This document shows, piece by piece, positions 34,366 to 47,100 of a stretch of 64,000 nt of DNA. Position 1 is the first letter of the stretch, and the number at the start of each line of letters is the position of its first letter. This DNA comes from Myoxocephalus aenaeus (lineage: Eukaryota; Chordata; Actinopteri; Perciformes; Cottidae). The position numbers and the translations under genes are program-made. The notes under the pieces are model-generated. The model searched no databases. It saw only the letters and a list, made by a program, of their open reading frames with translations, and was not told where the DNA came from. The DNA lies in contig JBAMJR010000161.1 in assembly GCA_038501785.1 (NCBI GenBank), positions 7,371,001 to 7,435,000 on the forward strand, in the 5' to 3' direction.

Positions 34366-37189
34366 ATATATTGTGTTGTCAGTATATGGACAGTGTACAG
34401 CATAAGTATGTATTTTTTTTCTTGTACCCCCAAAACCCACTAATAGTCAGTTAGCTACATACATTATTGATCTAATTGAACAGTTTATTCTGTTTTAGTC
34501 TCCATGTCTTTTCTCACTACCTTTTTTTAAATGTTTTTATTGAATTATTCTTCATTCTGGATTTTTTTTTCATACCCACTCACTTCTCCTTTAAATGTTG
34601 TTATTATACAATAATATCATTTATTATTTAAATTCTGTTGCATGTTCCTAAATGTTCTTGAGACTAGTGATACTCACTACTTTAGTTTATAGCTCCATGC
34701 AAGGGTATAGGTTTGCATATGTTCCATAGGGACTAGTCACGACCACATTTTGCACAATATATTTGCAAAATCATTCATATTATTATCTATACTACTATGT
34801 TCGTCGCCCAGAAGAGTAAAACATCCATTTCCAAGTTCTCCAATGCGCCTTCGAGACTGCGAGACAAGATGCCGTCATTTAATTGGCTGAAGTGGCAGAG
34901 TCAGAAACACTACGTGAATCGTGACTTGCAGAAAGAGCTGGCAGTAGTCTGACACAGTAAGCTACTAAATACGCCAGGAAATAAAGCCTCATATTAGTAT
35001 TTTGTTTGGTCTCAGCATTGATATTGTTGACCCTTTTGTGTTTTGTAGATAGAAAAATGACACCAAAAAAGAATTCATCAAAGTACAGCAACTGCAGCAC
35101 AAGAAGTTACGGTTTCAGGCAAAGTGGTAAAGACAGTATTTCATTATTTATTTTTATTATTTATTTGGTGCAGAAAACTGTTTTGTATTTAAACTAAGGT
35201 TTTATTACTGTTATTGTGTTTAAATCAGCTCCAAGTTACACAAATGCTAATATATTTTAATAAAGTTTGCCAACATAATATCAACAAAAATGTTTTATAT
35301 GGCAGTGTCCCTACCAATGCTGAGACCAAACCTACGCCCTTGGCTCCATGGGTTTCCAAGTGGTGTTGTTTCCTGAAACCTATCTATCAATCTGAGAATG
35401 TAATTCCTGATAAAAGAGCATTGATGATCCTCTTGTTTCAGAAGGAAGTCATTCTGTTATATCATTGAATAATCCGAAAGTCAGTTGCTTCATGAACTGT
35501 AATTGTAGCCTTTTTTTCAACCTTGTTTCAAGCATGGAAGGCCATGTTGAAAATAATTTATACATTTTGTTATTTTCTTTTTAAACATCACTCCTGTACC
35601 AAAAAACATGACAATAATAAATCCACATTCAATGCACTTAGGAATTCACAATGTTTGTTGGAAAGTTTTTGGGCCACATCCGATTTTTTTAACTTTGTGT
35701 TTTTCTGCTGTTGATTTTAAACAGCTTTACTTCCACATTAGCATTTAATGAAGTGAAGAGCATAACACTTGTGAAGCAAAAGTCCCTAAAGATCTTTTGA
35801 AAGTTCCGGAATACTTAGAAAGGAAGAACAATTCCGGTTGAACAATTCAATGCTTGTTTTGGCACAATCGGATGCGTTTTGAACTCATGCCTGTGAGGGA
35901 AGGGAAGAAGCCCTGCAACACTATTCAGGATGCAGGCCATGTAAGCAAACGTTCCTTCATTTGGCTCATTGCTTTAGGACCTAATCCTTAACAGTTTCTC
36001 TTTGTTTGGCCTTGCCTCAACTCTCACTCAGTTACTTGATTGCTTTTCTTTCATTTTCCACTGGGCCATTTCCATAAATTGGAGGCTAGTTTTTATTATA
36101 GTTCAAGACATAGTTCAAGACATTCGGCACGCCATCTGATCTCATCCTGTCAGGAGAAAATAAAATCCACACCTGTTTCAGTGTCATACAAGGACCTTCC
36201 CGCACAAATAGACATCATTGTTGGACTTTGAGTGAACTCAGGCTTAAATGTGACAGAGAGGATACTTTCCATTGTGCTCACCTTGGATTGCTGCCATTGC
36301 CAGGCAGATGACGGAAATCTCTCTTTTTCCTCCTGTCTCTCTCACCTGTTAAAAGTGGTTGCAGCCGCTGATGCAACATAGACTGCAGCTGCCATAGGAA
36401 TTGTCTTTCACTGCCCACCTCTGGCTAAATTGAGGAAGGACAACGAGTGAGGTGGCTTTTTACAGCAAAGCCCAAAATCAACCAAATAGCTCTCTCTTGT
36501 GGTGCTTTTAAGCCACAGCGTTAATGTCCAAACAAATCTACTGCTTCCTTTTCTGGCTTTGAGGTGCAAAGCATTGTGGCACACAGCTGTACAAACAGGG
36601 GAGAAATTTGGTTGAAGTGTGTAATTTGTTCTGTCAAAATTCTAGTCCCTTCCTCATGATACATGCGTGAGCTGCTTAATGGAAACATTTGAAAGGCCCT
36701 CAAATCAGTGAGTCTCTTGTGGATGGTTGTGCTGTCTATGGGTACATCCCAAGTCTCTTAATTGCATCCCCCTTTCCCTCACTTGCGACTGCTCTGTTTG
36801 ATCCAGGCTATCGGTCAAGTCGTGCTGCACTGCAGCAATGATCGCAGGTCCAGCAGGAGGGGTCAGTAGAGCTGGAGTCACAGCAGAGTGTCTCTGGACT
36901 GGGTTCCCTCAAATCCCGTTGTGTTTTCCCTCACGTTGTTTTTTCTTTTCTGATTGTTTATGCTCTGATTTTTTCCGTGTTGTTGTGCCATGTATTTCTC
37001 CCATAATTGGATAGACAAAAGCACAAACAAACACTCGGCCATCAAAATAACATTCTTTATGTTTGAGTCATATCTTCCACAGATACAAAAATGTACATTT
37101 AGAAAACATATACAACAGGCGCAGTGAACTGCAATAACCACAGAATGTATTATACAAAAAGGCACATGCTTTAGAGTCACTAATCCTCT
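34366..37189. other. Intergenic sequence between the LINE remnant and sh3tc2
   Basis: AT-rich sequence. A 51-codon frame at 34797-34952 (+) is the only locally GC-richer open stretch and matches nothing I know. No RNA gene or repeat family was recognised. Confidence 0.4.
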
Positions 37190-37493
37190 GAAAACCTAAC
37201 AGTTTTATTGACGTCATCTTTCCTACAATAAGTGCCATGTGGCTGGAACGTTGGAGTCAATGTGCTGGTCAAGAAACATGTGACCAGGCACAGGAAATGT
37301 TAGTGAAGAACATAATGTGTGTCAAAGTCCGCCTGTTCACTGTGTGTCACCGGTTTCACATTTATCTTGTGTGTAGTTGTCCACACTTAAAGCTTCATCA
37401 GTGTCTTTGCTGACAGTCTCTGGTCGGTCAGTATCACACCGATTGCCCTCAAGACTGACTTTTTTAATCAGATTTGCATGCACATCCGTTTCT
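37190..37493 (-). terminator. sh3tc2: sh3tc2 3'UTR with polyadenylation signal
   Basis: On the - strand the sequence after the stop codon runs about 285 bases to AATAAA (complement of TTTATT at 37204-37209, in GTCAATAAAACTG). A short 3'UTR of about 300 bases is the simplest reading. Convergent arrangement with adrb2 leaves more than 8 kb between the two 3' ends. Confidence 0.55.
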
Positions 37494-38186
37494 TCAGGGT
37501 GGGTGTTGTTCATCATGATTATCAGAATCTGTGCGTTTTGTGATGTCACTTTTGTGATTATCAGGTAACTGACTGGGCCTGTGATAGTCAGTGTCAAAGT
37601 CTTTCAAATCCGTTTGATTCTGCTGAGTTTGTAAAGTGTCAGTGGAGCTGCTGGAGTCTGAGATCTGCTCCTTGGCTGTATCAAAGGACTCGGTCAAAAT
37701 ACTATCACTGTACGACTGACTGACGATGATTTCTGTCTCAGACCCAAAGGCGTCCACAAGAGGGCCATCTGCATCAAGATCAATGTGACTATCTCCAATA
37801 TTAGCGTCTGTACATATATCCTGTGTGTCTCCGTGAATTATACCAGTTATTGAAAGCAAGGTATCTTCACATTTTTCAATTTCAGGTGAAGTGAAAGTCT
37901 TCAGTAAACTTTCCGTACGCTCCATATCAGCACCAGGGTCTGGCAGCTCTGTGTCTGTATCCTTCATGTTCTCCTCTCCAAAAGCAGCACTTTCCTCTCC
38001 AGCCAGAAGTCTCTTCAGACTCTGGGCTCTGTCTCTGTATTCTCGGCACAGCTGAGCATCGGGCATGTGGTTGCCGTGGATCTCTGCCAGCTTCATGTAC
38101 ACCACATACAGAGCCTCAGGGTTAGTTTGGTCCTCCAGGGCCGCTGCCAGAGCCAAATGGAAGTAGCCCACTGCGTCAAAGGAATC
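37494..38186 (-). other. sh3tc2: sh3tc2 exon 22: last TPR helix and long acidic tail
   Basis: Codes residues 1281-1510. The first ~60 (DSFDAVGYFHLALAAALEDQ, VYMKLAEIHGNHM) match the human C-terminus region. The remaining ~165 are disordered-looking and rich in Asp, Glu, Ser and Thr, and have no counterpart in the 1,288-aa human protein. The frame is open throughout and ends in TGA at 37494-37496. Confidence 0.85.
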
Positions 38187-41100
38187 CTGGGGAGTGTGCA
38201 CAGAGCAGAGGTCTCATTTTAATTAAATATATAATTATTTTAATCTTATTTGTCGACTGGATTTTGATTGGCGTCATATATTGTAAAAGGGATACCAGAT
38301 AAAGACTACTGTTACTCTGCAAACATCCAAAGCCTCTTCTATAAGACCCTGGCTGGCTATACTTCCACTTGTAGCTAGAGGAACTTTAGGTTAAATGTTG
38401 TCAGTATGTTATTATTGTGATAAAACAATTGCTTATCTTTGAGGAATGACCTTAGTTTTTGACAAATAAGTCAACAAAGTCTTGTTGTAAAATTGTATTC
38501 ATTCATTCATTTTTCGCATGTCATTTTACACCAAGGAAATGAAGCCACTTAGTTAAGGTCAGGAAAAACATCACCATTGGACTGAAAATACGTAAAGTTC
38601 TTCACAAATATGTTAAAATATGTCAAATAAATCAAACGTAAACAACTAAGTACGGAAAACACGTCACAAACATCACTAACGTCGCTCTAAATTATTCCGA
38701 TTAATGTTTGTTTCAGAAACATACTGGTTTTATTATGTTTGCTCATGCAAATGCAAACACAGAAATATAGTGGGCTCCTGTACCTTCAGTTTGTGTAGAG
38801 TGAGATTGCCCAGTCTGCAGTACACCTTGGTGTAGTAGCGAGCCTCCATGGGCTCCTGCAGGCCGGGCGGACAGAGGGAGAGTGACTTGAGGTAGTAGTT
38901 TTCTGCCAACTCGTACTGCTGCTGGTTGTAGTAGACTGTAGCCAGCCGGTGGTAGGCTGTCCTCTCATTCACATGCACACCTGAGGAAAAACAACGATGG
39001 TCTGTGTTAACAAAGTCGTTTTACATCGTCGACATGAGGCACAGATTCTTAGCCACGCTTGACCTCTTGTCTACCTGTTTTGCCAGCGATCTCAACAGCC
39101 AGTGTTGCGTACTGCAGAGCCTCTTCCTGCTCTCCCTGGTTCATTAACAGCTCTGTCAGTTTACTCAACAAACGGAACTCTGAATGGATGTCCTTGATGC
39201 TCCGTGCAAATGGCAGACCGCCATCCTGCAACCAAACACAGAAGATTTGCGTAAAATTAGATCAGCGGTTCCACCAATTTAAAAGAACATATAATGCAAT
39301 CAAAATAAATTGTATCAGAGTGCATCATGGGGAAATACTGCACCATGACATTGCAGATTTGTTTTGCACCCTCTTACCCTGTAGAAAGGCACTGAAGCCA
39401 TTCGGTTCCTGGAGCCTTTAAAGTAGACGTCTCCTGCCTCCTCGTAGATGCTCATGGCAAAGTGATGATCATTCATCCTCAGGGCTGTCTTCACTGCTGC
39501 CTATTTATCAAATCATATTGTCGATCAAAATTTATTGAACATTACAATGTCAAACTAAACGATTCTTAGGGACGTGTTGCGTTTGCCTTTACACGCTTAC
39601 AAGAGCAAAAGAAAAATCTGTGACTGAAAGAATGTTCAGCTCACCTGCAGGTACATGTCAGCTAGTTCGTCCTCGTGGATGAGGTAATAGATGCGTCCCA
39701 CCTGCAGCCAGGTCTCTGACTCTTCCTCTCTCTTGCCCAAATCAATAGAAATCCTCAGGCTCTGCTTGGTGTAGTCCAGAGATTTACGAGATGATCTGCA
39801 ATCAGGAATTGAGACGGTTTTGGTCGGAAACCAAAGATATTGTGGAAAATTGTGGGAAAAAATAGAGAATAAGAGCGATGGGGAAGGAGAGGCAGAAAGT
39901 CAACCTTTCAGTGTTGAGTGAGAGGTAGAGGCTGCTGAGGATTTCCAGATACTCTCCCTCCAGTCTCTTGTCCTTCAGCTCTCTGCACACCGACACACAG
40001 TGCTCATAGTAGACGATACTCTGGCTGTATAGCAGCATGTCAGCATACACACGACTCAGCACCTTGGCCACCACCATCCGACCTTTAAATACAGCAAGTG
40101 GGTTAGCTGCCGCTGCTGACACTAAATACACCGATACGTATGTGACACTGAATAAGAACTCAAGTTTGACCTTTACTACACAATTGACACAGCTGATATG
40201 ATGAGCCAACTTGAGCTTATCACAGATACATTTAGATGGAAGAAATCACAGGACACACATTATGTATTTGGGATTGTTTTGAAACAGTTTTGCCGTTACA
40301 TAATGTGTCCACCAGGGTTAATAAAAACTTTAGTTTTTAACAGTAACATGTCTCCTTTAGCAAGACAAATGTATAAGCAAATAAGTTCATTATTGTTTTG
40401 TTAAAGTCACAAAATATCAACCTCAGTGATCCAAAAGTCACCCTCAAGGTCATACTCTTATTTAATCGGACTAAAAGGAGTAAAAATCTATGCAAAGATA
40501 GATTTTATAGTAATTAAAGAAATAGTTCAATACTTTGGGAAATAGCTTATTTGCTTTCTAAGAGCTAAGGCCTTTACACGCCCGGGGAATAATTCACAAC
40601 AACAGTTATTTTTGTCTTGAGTGCATTCACACAGAATGTGTATATTACCCGGTGGAATAAAACAAATGCACCGCATATAAAGGCATCAACTGATCAAGTT
40701 GTGTGGAACGTACATCTTCAAAATGTATAGTGTCCAACAACATGGAGGCTCCTCAGACTGAACAAAGGCAGCAAACGTTTAATACACCTTTGAACCTAAA
40801 CGAAGGAAACCTTTCACAATTAAATCCCAACTTTTGGCAAGAAAGTGAACAGGGTCAAAATGTCAAACTATTCCTTTAATATGTTAACTTGTACTCACTG
40901 TGTAAGTTTCTGGCATGTAGTGCAATTAGTAGCCCCATTTCATAACAGGCCCTGCTGTCCAGACTCTTCCTCCTGTCTTTGTAGCTCCGCCCCAGCCAAA
41001 GGTAGGTCTGAACGTGCTCCTCGTCGATGGGGCTTTCCCAGAGCTCCATAAAAAGACGCAGGGATCTGGGAACGCAACCACCAGCACAATAAATACCTCT

Positions 41101-44100
41101 TTGTAAACTCTTTCTAAATTTGTTGAGTTCCCCGGGGAGAAACAAAAACACTGATGTCTGACCTGACCAAGAAGCGTTCTGCCACCAAAGGTGCCCCCAC
41201 ATCCAATGCCAGGCAGCCCAGGTTGGCCAGTGCCAGGGCCTGGTTCCTCTGGTTTCCACTTTCCCTTGAGATCACCAAGGCAGAGTGGAGATGCTGGCCT
41301 GCCTCTGGGATGCAACCCTGCTGCCTCAGACACAGAGCCAAGAGGTTGTGGATCACCCCTCGTTGCGTGGGACTGTCTGTGCCCTGGAGAGATTACACAT
41401 GATATTCATAAACTGACATTTTAAACCAAGTGCTTCTACAACATTCATCCAGATGAATGGAGTTGTTTGCTGTACCTGGAGTGATGTGAGCAGTGGCTGC
41501 AGGACACTCTGGGCCCTCTCAGCCTCACCCGTCAACGCCAGCAGCCACCCAAGCAGCACAGAGGCCTCAAAGCCCTCCTCCTCGTTGATGTGGCCTCCTG
41601 TCTCCACAGCTTGTTGAGCACAAAGCACTGCCTTATCGAGAGCGTCGTACTGCAGGTAGACTGTGGCCAAGCCCTGACACAGGTCCCTCTGGGTCTTCAA
41701 GTCCTCCCCTTGCTCTGCTATAATCAGGGCTTGCTGAAGGTAAATCACAATCTGGGCAGGAAGCAGGGAGGTGCCTTCCTTCCAGCACGGGTTCAGGCGA
41801 ACAGAGTTCCTGATAAACAACTCAATCCTCTGGAAAGCGTCGTGAAGTGAGTGGTCCTGTCTCGAGTCCAGGCTCAGAGAGGCCAGCGCTAAGTAAGGCA
41901 TGTATTTACGATTATAGAGCCGGCTCAAGAGCCAGTTGAGGTCCAAAGGAACTATGGGACGCCCTTCGGCGGCAGAGAGCATCGCTGAGAGGAACTGTAG
42001 TCGCTCAACAAAGGGGAGGGCGTCATCGGTCTTTCTGCGAAGCAGGAAGAGGCTGGAGAGGAGGTAGCAGACGCGAGCCTCCAGGTGTTTGTCCCCCATC
42101 ACCACCGATCTCCTCAGGAGCAGCTGCAGCAGTTCAACCTCGTCCGTGGAGGTGAAGGTGTGGCAGGGGAGACAGAGGAGCAGGGCACTGGCCTTCTCCA
42201 GGGTCTGGGGCAGCTTGTCCGTCATACGCTGCTTCAGGTAGACAGCGGTGAGGTTTGTGTAGAGAGCGACGAGGAGCGGCGTGTCAGAGAAACTGTCCAC
42301 GCGAACACTGAGAGCCTCCTCATAGTACACACGGGCCTGAGGAAATATATATACATGAATATACAGATGATAATGTTCTGTATGTTGTGGGTTTCTTTAA
42401 GGAGAAATGAAGTATAATGATACATCCAATACACACATATCAATGGCAGAAAAGAAGCACAAACCTGGGAGAGCTTTAGCTTCCGGGCACAGAGTCTTCC
42501 CAGGAGGAAGCATGCCCGTCGATGTGCCCAGTCCAAGCCCATCCTCTTGGCTCTCTCCCGGACACTCTCTAGGTGCCCCAATAGCTCGTCCTCAGGCTTA
42601 CCACTGAAGGTCACCCACAGGAAGGAATACTGCAGGTCATACAGCGGCAGGAAGTCCTCCTAGAACAAATTAACAAAAGAATTAAGACGAGCTGCTTCTT
42701 CACTGGCTGCATGTGTTGGGTAAAAAGAGGTAACGGCACAGCCACAAGTGAAACTAATGAAAACGTGAATTTACATATGACAGCCAAATGTCGAATTGTG
42801 TTGATGAGCTACATCCTTCAACTGACATGACCACATGATTTGTTAAACTAGTTGTTGTTTTTTAAATACATGACGAGAGAAGTAACAAGCCAATAGGAAG
42901 CTGCTGTATTTGTGTACACAGGTACATTGTTGATGTATTTACTTCTGACTAATTCCATGCCTCATCATGCAATCAAGCAACACAGAGAGACTATTTACTT
43001 CCTTTTTTTGCTATTTTACCATCAGGTTTAGACTGTTTTATAGACCTGAACCTTGACATTGCTTCTATTAGCTGCCCCAGACATAACATAGAAAACAAGA
43101 CAGATCAAGAACGCCTGCTGTCTGTTACTTTGCTTCTGTGCTTGGCCCTGCCATACATTCATCAGTGAATAAGACCTGCAGACCTGGAAGTGTTCATGGT
43201 TGAGCAGGGTCAGTGTGGGGTCACTGAATTCAGAGTCCTCCCCCTCCCAGCTGTTCTCCTCCAAGAAGAGAGGTGGGTCTTCCTGGAACTCGTCCATTTC
43301 TCTGAACGTGTCTTCCAGAGCGAAGGACAGGCGCTCTCCCTCGCGTGGCAGAGGATTGTGGGACTGATAGAGGGACAGGCGAGGGGAGGAGTAAGAGAGA
43401 GAAGTGCGAGGAGAGGAGTTGTAGGGGGGAGTCCCTCCACTTTTCTCTGACATGACGCTCTGGCGGGTGCTCGCAGGAACCTTATGATCTGGGAAGAAGA
43501 CAGATACTGATTTAATTTATATAATACATGAGTTGTTTTAGTTAATTAGGCTTATGAACAGCGGATGTCCACTATAAACTGTAAAGCACTACCATGCTTT
43601 GGCCGGTTTCTGATGTACAGGAAGTCCGTCTCGTCCAGTCTGTCTGAAAACACACAAGGTAAATCAATACAACCGTCAATTTTCCAGATGGGGATAGAGA
43701 TGGAAAACATATTAAGGAAACAAACAGGAGCTGCGCATCAAACCGAACAAGATCAATATTTCAGTTATGGCACCTGACAAAAGGTACAGTATTTGTTGAT
43801 CAGCCCAGTGGTTCCTTTACCTAGCCTGTACACAGAGCTGATGTCGGACGAGAAGAGTCTCTCCAGCAGGCCGCTGTCACTTGGCTCAGAGCTGCAGAGG
43901 TTGACCTGAGCGAGGCTGGCCCTCTCCTCCTCAGTCAGAAAGACTAACTGTCTGTCTCTGGGGGAACAAAGGCAGCATTATCACTTCTGCTGTCTGCGCA
44001 GCCTCCTCACCCCATAACACCCCCTCAGACTGCAGATACACTAAACAGGATTTCATAAAAGATTAGCACAAGACTATAAACAAGAGGAAACTCATGCTGA

Positions 44101-47100
44101 TTTAAGATAAAGTGCTTTGAATGACGCACAACATCATCTGACCAGTAAATGTAAGCCGCGCCAAGCATTATACAATTAAAGAGAATGGATCATCTTACAG
44201 GGGTACGGTGTCCAGAGGCTTGATATGGGCCTTGTGGATGAAACCAGTGTGGCCTGTGGAAGAGTGCGTTGCTATGAACACATCCAGGCCTCGGACTAGT
44301 AGACCCTGGATCTCCACAATGTCACCTTGACTCAGCTGAAGTTCATCCGGTCCCACTGGACTGTAGTCGACCACCGCTACACAGGAACCGGTCACTGAGG
44401 TATTGGATGAGGAGAACAGGGTAAGGACTAGCAGCAGACTTGAGAGGTTTTGAAGTCAATATGGAAGAACAGTGTCTGTATATGTATTTTTTATATTCTG
44501 CAAAGAAGTGTGAGGATATAAAACAATTAAGTTAGGATGCTTTTCACAAGTGCATACAGGTCGGCGCTACTACTATATGGATAAACATATTAATATTGAT
44601 CCACAGTGGCTGTGCACTGCTTTTTATTCCGGTAAATAGGAATTGGGTTTGATATTATCCTGTCTTCCTAAACAGTAAAATTGCTGACTTCACAAACACA
44701 ATACAAAACTTAAACTTAAACGTATATACACCGAATAAATAGATATTGCAACTCTTTTAATTTTGCTCCCATTTTGCCCAAAATACGTTTTCTATGCACA
44801 GAAAAGTTGTATTTCTCTCAAACTTTTAATCGATCCACATGACAGGTGTGGGACATCAAGATGCTGATCAAACAGGTGTGCCCTGCGATGCCGAATGGCA
44901 CACTGCAACATCTATGGCAATGTGTTGAGCAATAAAACTGGCACATTGTGGGAGTGGTCTTTTAATGTGACCGGCCCATTGCACACCTGTGTGATAATCA
45001 CTCTGATTAATCAGCAACTTGATGTTCCACACCTGTCAGGTGAATGGACTGGTAGCATTCACTAACACAGATTTTTAACACATTTGTGAAATTTTTTTTA
45101 AACTAAAATAAGTCTTTTCTGAGCACAGAAAAAGTCTTACATATTCTTTTCCAACAGCTTTTTAAAAATTGTTTATTGTCAAATTACACTACACATTCAG
45201 ACTGGCCACAATGTATTTCCTGAACTCTATTTGCTTTCTTACAATAGAAATCCAGGAATTAAACAACTTAAGCTGATTGTAGCATTCAATTGCACATATG
45301 TATCATCAGACTGCGTGCAAACACACAAAAGGCTTCCATAAGTCGGCCTGACTTTACATAAGTAGTGAAATCCCTAGCACAAATACCACTGGCCACTTGG
45401 GGGCAAAATGTTGTAAAGACAACATTTACATTGTGTCGCTCTATAAATGCTGCATGGCCGACGTGTTCCCAAACAGTTGCCTTTTTACACAGCAAAAATT
45501 AAGCAACATTAGCATTCATTTGGTGTCATGTTTGTGTCCACCGGACAAATTTAAGTCCAATATTGGCTCCTCATTTAGCTCTAATTTGGTCAGCTGAAAC
45601 TCCTGAGGGAAATATCCGGCTCCAAAGGCTCCAGTATGTTCATCAGCTGGTCTCTAACTTTGTCTGTAGTACAGGAGGGGTTTTAAAGCTTTTTCATTGA
45701 AGTATCTGCACCTGAGTCCAGTATGTATGTGAGTGTAACACACTGTGCAGTATGTTTTATGTGTGAACATGTGATATATGCAGAATATGTTTACCGATAG
45801 CATGTTCAAACGCTTCCTTTTCTGCTGGCGAGCATCCAGCATTGCCTGGGTAGTTCCTCAGAAACCACCTGACCAAACAGGAAGTACAGTTTAACTCATG
45901 TCCAAAGTCTGCATTGCTGTTTTACTCATTCAGCCAAAGGTCTCGACAAGAGAATAAGTTAATCACACTGTTGCTGACATTGTAAATGTAGGCATTCGTA
46001 ACAAGAAGTCATTTGAGGAACACAGAATGACTCACTGATAGAAGGGGTACGGCAGCGGTTGCATGGTGTTGACTGGCACCAGGCCGTGGCTTCCTGTGGA
46101 GAGCATGGTGCCCTCCCACATGCTGTCCTGCCCTGTGTCCTTCACCATCAGCAAATCATTCTTTTTGAACGACAGCTGCTCTTCGTCGTCCTCGTCCTGA
46201 TCACTTCTTGTGAACAACGCCTTAGCGAAGAAGGAGCCTGCAGAAGAGAAAAATAATCCAGACACATGACCCGTCAGTCGGTGTTTTAGTGTCGATAAAA
46301 GTTGCCACACTTGAGTTGAAAAATCAGCAAAAGTGCTACAGTTTACAGTGTGCCCTCGTTCAGTCACTGGCAAATGATGGATGTTTTATATCCTCCCCCT
46401 ATTAAGTTAATGTAATTCTCAACACTATTTGCCAGCTCTGCAGTTTTATTGTACATTTCCGTAAAGCTTTTTGCCTTGGGGAAATGTTCAGGAGACCAGG
46501 CAGGAGGAAATCAATATACATTCTTAGGGAGTAGTATAATGGTTATGCTGGAGCACAACAATGACTTAGTTTATAATGTGTCAAAGATATTTAGCAAACT
46601 GCTACATTTTATGTCCCGCTTCATCTTAATTCATGTGTATTAAACTAAAAGAGCAATTGTGGCCATTAATAGAAATCATCATAATTATTTTATACTTAAG
46701 ATTGGCTCTACACAGTGAGGCACAGAAGATAACAATAAATAGTTAATTGCTATAATTTGTCCAAAGTCATGTGTGGCAGTATATTCCTGAGGCTTTCATT
46801 GTGTTAATTGGGGTCAGTGAAAATGGATTTAAAATAATTGGATCAAATGGCAGCCAAAGTTGGTTAATACATAAGTACCGTGACAAGATTCAAGAGGCTT
46901 TTGACAAAAAAATACTTCAAATACTCTGAGGGTTTTCACAGAGATAATTTAATAGCCAAAGGGGCAAAATATATGGTTCAGTTTAGAGCACAAGTTAAAC
47001 TACCAAAGTGTAAGTTTTAGCAAACAGATTTTATTCCTCAAACTCTTATTGTTTGCTTTAATAATAAAACTGTTCACAAAACGCTGACTGAGCTTCCATA

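Noticed and set aside
34797..34952. 51-codon + strand frame beginning MFVAQKSKTSISK
   Set aside because: Open and somewhat basic, but with no recognised homologue, no splice sites and a poor start context; kept only as a note.
40926..41424. Several long frames overlapping sh3tc2 exons 15-16 on both strands
   Set aside because: Out-of-frame shadows of the real exons; only the frame that keeps phase with neighbouring exons matches SH3TC2.
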